Shown: in pieces, positions 9,549 through 14,305 of the stretch
Layout: each line of letters begins with the position of its first letter
Position numbering within the stretch: position 1 is the stretch's first letter
Source of the DNA: Synura sp. LO234KE
Taxonomy: Eukaryota > Sar > Synurophyceae > Synurales > Mallomonadaceae
DNA: 14,305 nucleotides
Assembly (NCBI GenBank): GCA_015143735.1
Contig: VKHC01000259.1
Span: 1 to 14,305, forward strand
Reading direction: 5' to 3'
Notes under the pieces: generated by a model
Seen by the model: only the letters and a program-made list of their open reading frames with translations
What the model was told of the DNA's origin: nothing
The model's database searches: none
Translations under genes and position numbers: made by a program

Positions 9549-9734
9549 CTACAAAATACTTAAAGTTATTGGAGTCTGAGAACGGCTGCAGATTTGCTGC
9601 TCCGGTAATAACATGAGCCCCAACACGAGTGCTGAAAAATGGTTAATGTCTTTTGTAGAATTATATGGGTTACGGATTTTCGCCTCGTTGGCAGCAAGGT
9701 CGGAGGGAGCGAAAGATTCTACTGCGGCTTCCAT
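9549..9734 (-). other. small open frame of unknown origin
   Basis: A 61-codon frame starts at an ATG (9734) and begins MEAAVESFAPSDLAANEAKI. The N-terminal part reads like a plausible acidic protein start. It ends at a stop just outside the GC-rich LINE segment. It could be the first codons of a LINE 5' ORF, a fragment of an older gene, or chance. No motif was recognised. Confidence 0.15.
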
Positions 9735-10096
9735 GTCTCTTAAAATGACGTCACAATTTAAGCGGCTGGTTTAGGTCATCGGGTCGGAAATTCTGATCAG
9801 AGTTGTTTTGTTCATAGCTGCAAGCTGCGAACATCGCATTTTGAAATCAATCAAAACATTTGCCTCATTACGATAGTCGGCGTTAGAGTAAGAGAATCAA
9901 TTCCACGTGGCGTTGTCTACACACAATTCTATCGACACTAAGTCCCATTGCCGCAAAAGAGTCAATGAACACACAAAATGTCATACTCTAATTAATATAA
10001 TACCTTTATGTATTTAAATTTTTATCCCATCAAACTTTCACCAAACACTTTTATATGTCTAAAGCCCATTCTGGTAAGACGGAATATTTTAATGCA

Positions 10097-10151
10097 AACT
10101 TCAACTTGCAGTTGAAGTTATCGGATGCCTAACTTCAACATCAAGTTGAAG
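10097..10151. repeat. two adjacent CTTCAAC/GTTGAAG hairpins
   Basis: AACTTCAACT (10097-10106) and AGTTGAAGTT (10110-10119) are perfect 10-bp inverted arms around a 3-nt loop. CTTCAAC (10133-10139) and GTTGAAG (10145-10151) form a second hairpin around 5 nt. The two units start 34 bp apart and share 14 outer bases, so they look like a duplicated palindromic site. A weaker relative (GTTTCAA...TTGAAAC) sits near 10640-10666, at roughly the matching place before the second direct-repeat copy. Possible roles are a protein-binding site or a transposon end; neither is demonstrated. Confidence 0.6.
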
Positions 10152-10196
10152 AATCATAAATCAAAATAAAGGAGTGTTATACATGCTACTCAACAC

Positions 10197-10301
10197 GATA
10201 AACGCTCTCCGCCTGTGTAGAGGTCCTAAAACTTCATGGTTCGTGAGATATTTAAGTTCTAGGGTCAAAAATTTGAAAAACGGCAATTTTCGGTCCCCCC
10301 C
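10197..10301. repeat. direct repeat, copy 1
   Basis: This copy matches 10703-10808 at a constant offset of 506 bp. Over the ungapped stretch 10197-10269 I count 52 of 73 identical bases by eye. Similarity continues with one indel to the C-run at 10295-10301. It is the more GC-rich copy. Confidence 0.55.
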
Positions 10302-10702
10302 GGAGAATATCTTGTCTGACAGGGTTCACTAACCCATGAAATAATCAATAATTGCATATTACACATGGATACATCAATGAAAAGAGATCGAAGTCATAAG
10401 GGTCCATAATAGGTGAGCGATAGAAACTGGGAAGTTCAATACGAAGTAATTTCGGGCCCACGACCAAGATTATCATTTTGAAGAAATGCTCTGCCCGCAC
10501 AGGCAATTATTCTTGAAATGTTCTTCAAACTATAACATACTATAGAAAGTAATTTGGCAACAAATAGGCTATATAAGATAGAGTTTTGGTACCTAGAAGT
10601 TCGACAAAAGATTTTCAAAAAATATTCAGATAGAGTTGAGTTTCAATATCCCATTTAAGTTGAAACAGCCACTCTATACCTGGAATATATGATAGACAGT
10701 AG

Positions 10703-10808
10703 AATAAACTGTTTCCACCTTTGCACTGGTCTTGAAGCTTGATAGTTCATGAGATTTTTAAATTTTAAGATTAAAAAAGTACAAAAACGACCATTTTTGT
10801 TTCCACCC
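10703..10808. repeat. direct repeat, copy 2 (AT-shifted)
   Basis: Partner of 10197-10301. In the best-matching 30 bases (10746-10775) there are seven differences. Six of them are G-to-A or C-to-T going from copy 1 to copy 2, so this copy has drifted towards AT. The pair could be remnants of a small element with direct terminal repeats, or an old segmental duplication. Confidence 0.55.
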
Positions 10809-11403
10809 AAAGAAGCAGGTCCTTTCTTCGCGTTATTTGGACTGATGTGTGCACTAGGAAATCTTCTGCTACTACTAGAACTTCTGTTTATGTTTACTAC
10901 TCGTCTATCTTCCCTCTGACTGTTTTTTGTGTTTAGAGTGAGGGCTTCGTCACGTACTAACACAGGCGCTCCTGGTGTAGTCACTTGAAGCTCGCTACTT
11001 GGTAGTCATCGGGGCTTGCCAGTAGGTACATAGGCAGCGGTTGCTCACGAATCGTCCATGAGTTTTTTTCCTGGGCCTGACATGTTTTGCCGTGTTTGTA
11101 AATAACTGACTGCAAGATTTTCGGGATATTCAGATCAATTATAATAAAATAATCGAGGTGGTGCATTTTTAGAACTACTCGAAGCGCGTGCCAATTGCAA
11201 CTGCTGTTGCACCGAAGATTCAGGGTTTATGCTTAACCTAACAGTATGTGCGTGTAGCCACCAGTTTTTGAAACGTGTGGCGGTTTTCGTCCCGATCCAC
11301 ATCATAGACTTTTTCGACCCTAGTTTCAAGTTTTTTTGGCTCAGTATTTGCGACAAAGACATTACATCCTCGTAATTTAAATCTTTAAATTTCGGTCGCC
11401 ATA

Positions 11404-13134
11404 GACTTGGAAATGAAAAGCTTCAAATATCGACAGATTCAACTTGAAACCAAACCCAACAACCGAACAGAAGGAAGTTTGGTTAAGCATCCAGAAGATG
11501 AAGTCAAGTCTTACAAAGTACCTCTCATGGCCTGGACCCACGCTTCAAGCCAACTGAGTCCTGATAGAGAGACAAAATGTTAAAGTTTTTAACAAAATTC
11601 TTAGAATCCAAAATCAGTGTAAATCTTGATTGCAAGCTCACAAGTTTTATTTTTCCCTATATGGCAGATCTACGTGCGTAAGGCCAGCTCAATCCTGATC
11701 GAGACAGTATATTTCAGTTTTCAGAAATCAAACATTTTCCGGACCGTGGAGAAATCAGTTCTGCTGCAAATGGATTCAAGTTTGGAGCCTTGACGAATTT
11801 GCAAGCTCCCAAAGTATGTTTTGCTGCCCCATACTCAATAGAAGCAGCATATCAGGCGTATCGGAACAGAGTGTTAGATATTACTTCGAACCAGGGTCGG
11901 CTCCAGGAGCAGGGCGACATCGAAGGTCATAATTTCTTCTGCGAATGGTTTAAATCCTTGATCCTCGGAGACTATGCGAGCTATCATTAAATGTTTGCCC
12001 ACCAGACCTTCCAATGACGCTGCATATCTGCAGTATGTGCTCAGGATTTGATCAAGCATTCCACCGCAGGCGATCGAATTCCCAGGGAAAAGATACAACA
12101 TCCCTGACAACTCTGTTACGGACAGTTGTACTTCACTTGACTGCTCACGTCTCACAGTTCATTCCGGAAGTAAATCCCCAATTTAGTGCGGTATAAGATA
12201 AACATTCTACAATTCGTGATTCCCTCGTCAAGGGAGCTGCTGAGGCTGCCAAGTACGGCCTCCCCAGGGAAGAGACTGCTCATGTTAAGCACTTGATATC
12301 CGACTCATCGCGGTAAAAAAGCTATAGCCCCGTATCGTCTGGTCCACTCAGCTCACGAACATTTGGGACAATAAGCCCACCTACTGCCGCCAGCTTCTCA
12401 TCTCCTGGCAGGTACGTCAGCAAACTTAGAGCTCCCCAATCAAACGAGAGCTTATCGACATGATTCTCCGTTCCTTGTAGATCTCAGTAGAGTAGAACCG
12501 ATAGGGTTCTCCCAGCAGTTTGAGACCCAACATGACATCTCCTCGAAGGTCATCTACGTCCATGGTGATCGGCTTAGCGGTTTCGTCGTTAAGGTCACCT
12601 CCACCAAGTTCGAGCTCAGGAGGACGATTTCTCCAGCCTAGATGCCCGCATTTGCACCGAGTTTCTGGGGGAGCACGTCGGCGTCACCATGCTTTCACTC
12701 ACTATCCAACCATTCTACATCGGAGGTGACATATGGCAAGAAGACCGTCTTCTCGCTACGCTCCGCGAATTGCGGAAGATCCAAGTTAGTGCTCTAGCGG
12801 GTGACAGGGACACTTCTCCATTGAGCAAGTGGATCTCCCTGCGGATATCTACTAGCCATATGGCCAAGTCCCATGGGATGATCTAATCAACCGCTCGTGG
12901 GTCGAACTCGTATCCCATATAAAGGAGGTATGGCTAGCCCTGGATTCAGGCTTCATGCACCCGGATGAGGAGCGCCTACCGCTTGCCTGCCTACCTGGTG
13001 CCACGGCATGCCCACCTTCACTGGATTGTGTTGAAGCCTTCCCAAACGAACAGGAACTCCCTCCGGTGCAGCTGTCACCACCTCCAGCATTTGATAGCAT
13101 TCCCAGCTTTGGGGCGGTGGGAGCTTGCTGTTAG
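11404..13134 (+). pseudogene. decayed protein-coding region of unknown family
   Basis: Successive plus-strand frames read like globular protein and join with few stops. They are 11412-11582 (MKSFKYRQIQLETKPN...); about 11668-11990 (IEAAYQAYRNRVLDITSNQG and FFCEWFKSLILGDYASYH); 12014-12310 (SLVKGAAEAAKYGLPREETA); about 12306-12641 (IAPYRLVHSAHEHLG, then SSKVIYVHGDRLSGFVVKVT); about 12620-12810 (SLDARICTEFLGEH and PFYIGGDIWQEDRLLATLRE); and 12856-13134 (DDLINRSWVELVSHIKEVWL, a Pro/Glu-rich tail, and TAG at 13132-13134). From 12014 on, three frameshifts and three internal stops would connect one ancestral frame. I recognise no domain. It could be a dead host gene, a transposon protein, or in part a gene with introns. 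Its last codons run into the fold-back repeat. Confidence 0.42.
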
Positions 13135-13348
13135 AGTAAAACCTGAACGAAAGTACTCTCGGTGGACAATAAGAGAGGTTTCCTATTGCTCTAATTACCA
13201 AAGTATAGTCTAGCCTTGCTTTTGTTGCTAAGTTGAGAGATAAAGCGATCAGTAACGTTGAGTCACTTAAGGAATGAGGTAATTAGAGTATTAGGAAACC
13301 TCTCTTACAGTGCACCAAGAGTACTTTCCTTTAGGTTTTACTCTAACA
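13129..13348. repeat. fold-back inverted repeat, MITE-like
   Basis: The arm 13130-13199 pairs with 13278-13347 without gaps. I count 62 of 70 matching bases, plus one more pair at 13129/13348. The spacer is 78 nt (13200-13277). Outer ends begin GTTAGAGTAAAACC and inner ends finish CTCTAATTACC. CTTG occurs just outside on both sides (13124-13127 and 13349-13352) but is offset by one base, so a target-site duplication is not convincing. No open frame of note lies in the spacer. This is the form of a fold-back element or MITE, or of two head-to-head copies of a transposon end. Confidence 0.85.
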
Positions 13349-13361
13349 CTTGTGGCGATGA

Positions 13362-13847
13362 ACGTTACGGGATATCGCCGGCGACCGTCTTATTGCATAC
13401 GTGCCCTGTCTCTATCGAAAAGTAGCATATCCTCAGCAGTTGCCTTTACTTTTACGGACATTTTGCTTTTTGTGCGCCGCTCAGTCCTATACCGTCGTAC
13501 ATCTTGTCGATTCTCTACGCACACTCTTATGTCGATTGCGCTCGCTACACCTCCCCGGTGTGCCTCTCTCCGCGCCCTCGCATGAGTCTGTATGGGCGGA
13601 GATTCCCCTTGCTTTAGTTGGGGACGTCGTAGAGTGCTATTAAGACACGCACCTCCGGGAAGAAATTTCCCCCCTCGGGCATGTGGCCTTCTCCTCCTCC
13701 CCCTACTCGGTCAGGGGACTTGCCATTGGTGGGTACATAGGGGATTGTTATTTACTTAGTGGTGTAATGGTGCTGTCTAGACCCTTGCCTTCTGTTTCTT
13801 ATATTTCTGGTCAATTTTCCTTGCCTCTGGTAAATGCGCGAGGTTAA
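13362..13847 (+). pseudogene. open frame with one internal stop, unidentified
   Basis: One plus-strand frame is open from 13362 to TAA at 13845-13847, interrupted only by TAA at 13641-13643. It is thus about 160 codons with one stop. Its composition is protein-like (VVHLVDSLRTLLCRLRSLHL, SHESVWAEIPLALVGDVVEC, then HVAFSSSPYSVRGLAIGGYI). There is no ATG at a sensible start. It begins right after the fold-back repeat, so it may be the continuation of the decayed region to its left, separated by the repeat. It may also be an unrelated chance frame in GC-moderate DNA. It converges on PAN2. No family was recognised. Confidence 0.3.
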
Positions 13848-13983
13848 ATTTCAAAATTGTATTCGTCTATATGACAATTCAATAATTTATAAGTACAGAA
13901 GACGCAAAATGTTAGGATTAAATACAAAATTATAAGAAATAACCACTTTCACCATCCAAACTAAAACACATACAATGTTGTGT
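13848..13983. other. PAN2 3' flank / presumed 3' UTR
   Basis: AT-rich DNA immediately downstream of the PAN2 stop on the minus strand, and downstream of the plus-strand frame. It is presumably the PAN2 3' UTR. No exact AATAAA signal was seen on the minus strand. Convergent layout of two reading frames. Confidence 0.4.
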
Positions 13984-14279
13984 TTATCTGAGTTTATCAA
14001 GTCCTATCGTCCAGTTTGTTCGATTTCCAAAGGCGTAGAGGTCTTGAAGCACAGCTAGCAGACAACGTTCCCATAAATTAAATCAAGAATATTCTAAAGT
14101 GTTTAGGTAGCTCATGCAACAAGAGAGCATAACAGAGTGAAAATTCAATTAAGAATGAGATCGTCGGTTGAGATTTTCTTACCGGAGAAGTATTCCACGC
14201 CGTTCTGATTCACCCGGATAAAGTGGCGGTACAACTCCAGCGCGGTTCGGGCGTCCTCCACAGAATCGTGGATTTCATC
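13984..14279 (-). CDS. PAN2: PAN2 poly(A)-nuclease catalytic subunit, C-terminal exons (partial)
   Basis: PAN2 is the catalytic subunit of the PAN2-PAN3 complex, which starts cytoplasmic mRNA decay by trimming poly(A) tails. Two exons on the minus strand are present. Exon 14279-14183 encodes DEIHDSVEDARTALELYRHF and continues to FS. HDSVED is the last active-site motif of the DEDDh exonuclease (His general base, Asp metal ligand). Exon 14054-13984 encodes AVLQDLYAFGNRTNWTIGLD then KLR and TAA (13986-13984), corresponding to the family's 'LxxLYxxGxxxxW' tail. The exons join in phase 1 (split codon G|CT). The upstream exon is preceded by a pyrimidine-rich stretch and TAG, and an in-frame stop there makes an intron before 14279 necessary. 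The rest of the gene lies beyond the window. The C-terminus is short, ending about 10 residues after the conserved Trp. Nothing suggests decay. Confidence 0.9.
14055..14182 (-). other. PAN2 intron, 128 nt, GT-AG
   Basis: The donor on the minus strand is G|GTAAGA (GT at 14182-14181) and the acceptor is CTGCTAG (AG ending at 14055). Splicing restores a continuous frame that matches the PAN2 C-terminus on both sides, which is the main evidence. CCTAAAC inside the intron (near 14105) is a possible branch site, though rather far from the acceptor. Confidence 0.82.
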
Positions 14280-14305
14280 CTAGAGGACAGAGTGAATGAG
14301 TTGAA
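14280..14305 (-). other. 3' end of the preceding PAN2 intron
   Basis: On the minus strand the sequence TTCACTCTGTCCTCTAG ends at 14280. It is a pyrimidine-rich tract with an AG acceptor directly before the HDSVED exon. Reading through in frame would meet TAG at 14282-14280, so this must be intronic in a working gene. The intron's 5' end is outside the window. Confidence 0.72.

Larger units (their letters stand above)
9735..11403. other. AT-rich non-coding region with degenerate repeats
   Basis: No recognisable gene. Minus-strand open frames at 10984-10655 (109 codons) and 11362-11135 (75 codons) have low-complexity Ser runs and no family motif, and the first runs through one copy of the direct repeat below. 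The region holds two hairpins (10097-10151) and a diverged direct repeat (10197-10301 and 10703-10808). I saw no tRNA or clear promoter. Confidence 0.45.

Noticed and set aside
10655-10984. Minus-strand 109-codon frame in the AT-rich region, possibly a gene.
   Set aside because: It has a Ser-rich low-complexity stretch, no motif, and overlaps the degenerate repeat, so it is probably chance.
13124-13352. CTTG on both sides of the fold-back repeat as a target-site duplication.
   Set aside because: It is only 4 bp, does not abut the arms symmetrically, and is easily due to chance.
14022-14060. Part of PAN2's last exon (GGTCTTGAAGC) matches the direct-repeat copy 2 near 10728 and, more weakly, copy 1 near 10217, suggesting PAN2 fragments in the repeat.
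   Set aside because: The exact match is 11 bases, which is expected by chance in a 14-kb window. Flanking bases do not extend the similarity convincingly.
1-14305. tRNA genes, rRNA, CRISPR arrays or LTR pairs.
   Set aside because: No tRNA-like B box within a clover-leaf context, no regularly spaced repeats, and no long direct repeats flanking the RT region were found by eye.

Overview
The window looks like nuclear DNA from a eukaryote, most likely a fungus or fungus-like microbe. It has a spliced PAN2 deadenylase gene at the right edge, a decayed LINE-type (non-LTR) retrotransposon in the middle, and AT-rich, gene-poor DNA between them. I saw no bacterial operon, tRNA, rRNA or CRISPR array. 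The species cannot be fixed from the sequence alone.

Layout: 1-2289 is AT-rich DNA with no recognisable gene. It holds a coding-looking stretch broken across frames (1123-1564) and a cluster of GTACCGC/GGTACC palindromes (1831-1932). About 2290-9540 is distinctly GC-richer and is one dead LINE on the minus strand. Read 5' to 3' (high to low coordinates) it carries an APE-type endonuclease (8562-7704), reverse transcriptase fingers and palm (about 6680-5890), thumb and post-RT region (5735-5353), a long linker with a possible zinc-binding motif (about 5350-3371), and a C-terminal RNase H (3074-2677). The reading frame changes at least seven times between the first RT motif and the thumb. The RNase H has an in-frame stop and has lost its first catalytic Asp.

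From 9540 to 11403 the DNA is AT-rich and apparently non-coding. It contains two adjacent hairpins built on CTTCAAC/GTTGAAG and a diverged direct repeat 506 bp apart. From about 11404 to 13134 the plus strand carries a second decayed coding region that I cannot name; its pieces read through several frames with few stops. Its last open frame ends just inside a striking 220-bp fold-back inverted repeat (13129-13348, 62 of 70 arm bases paired). A further plus-strand frame with one internal stop runs 13362-13847.

The only gene that looks intact is PAN2, on the minus strand at the right edge. Its last two exons (14279-14183 and 14054-13984) encode the HDSVEDAR exonuclease motif and the C-terminus, joined across a 128-nt GT-AG intron. 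The elements to its left are decayed or unassigned and show no functional link with it. The picture is a housekeeping gene at the edge of a transposon graveyard.
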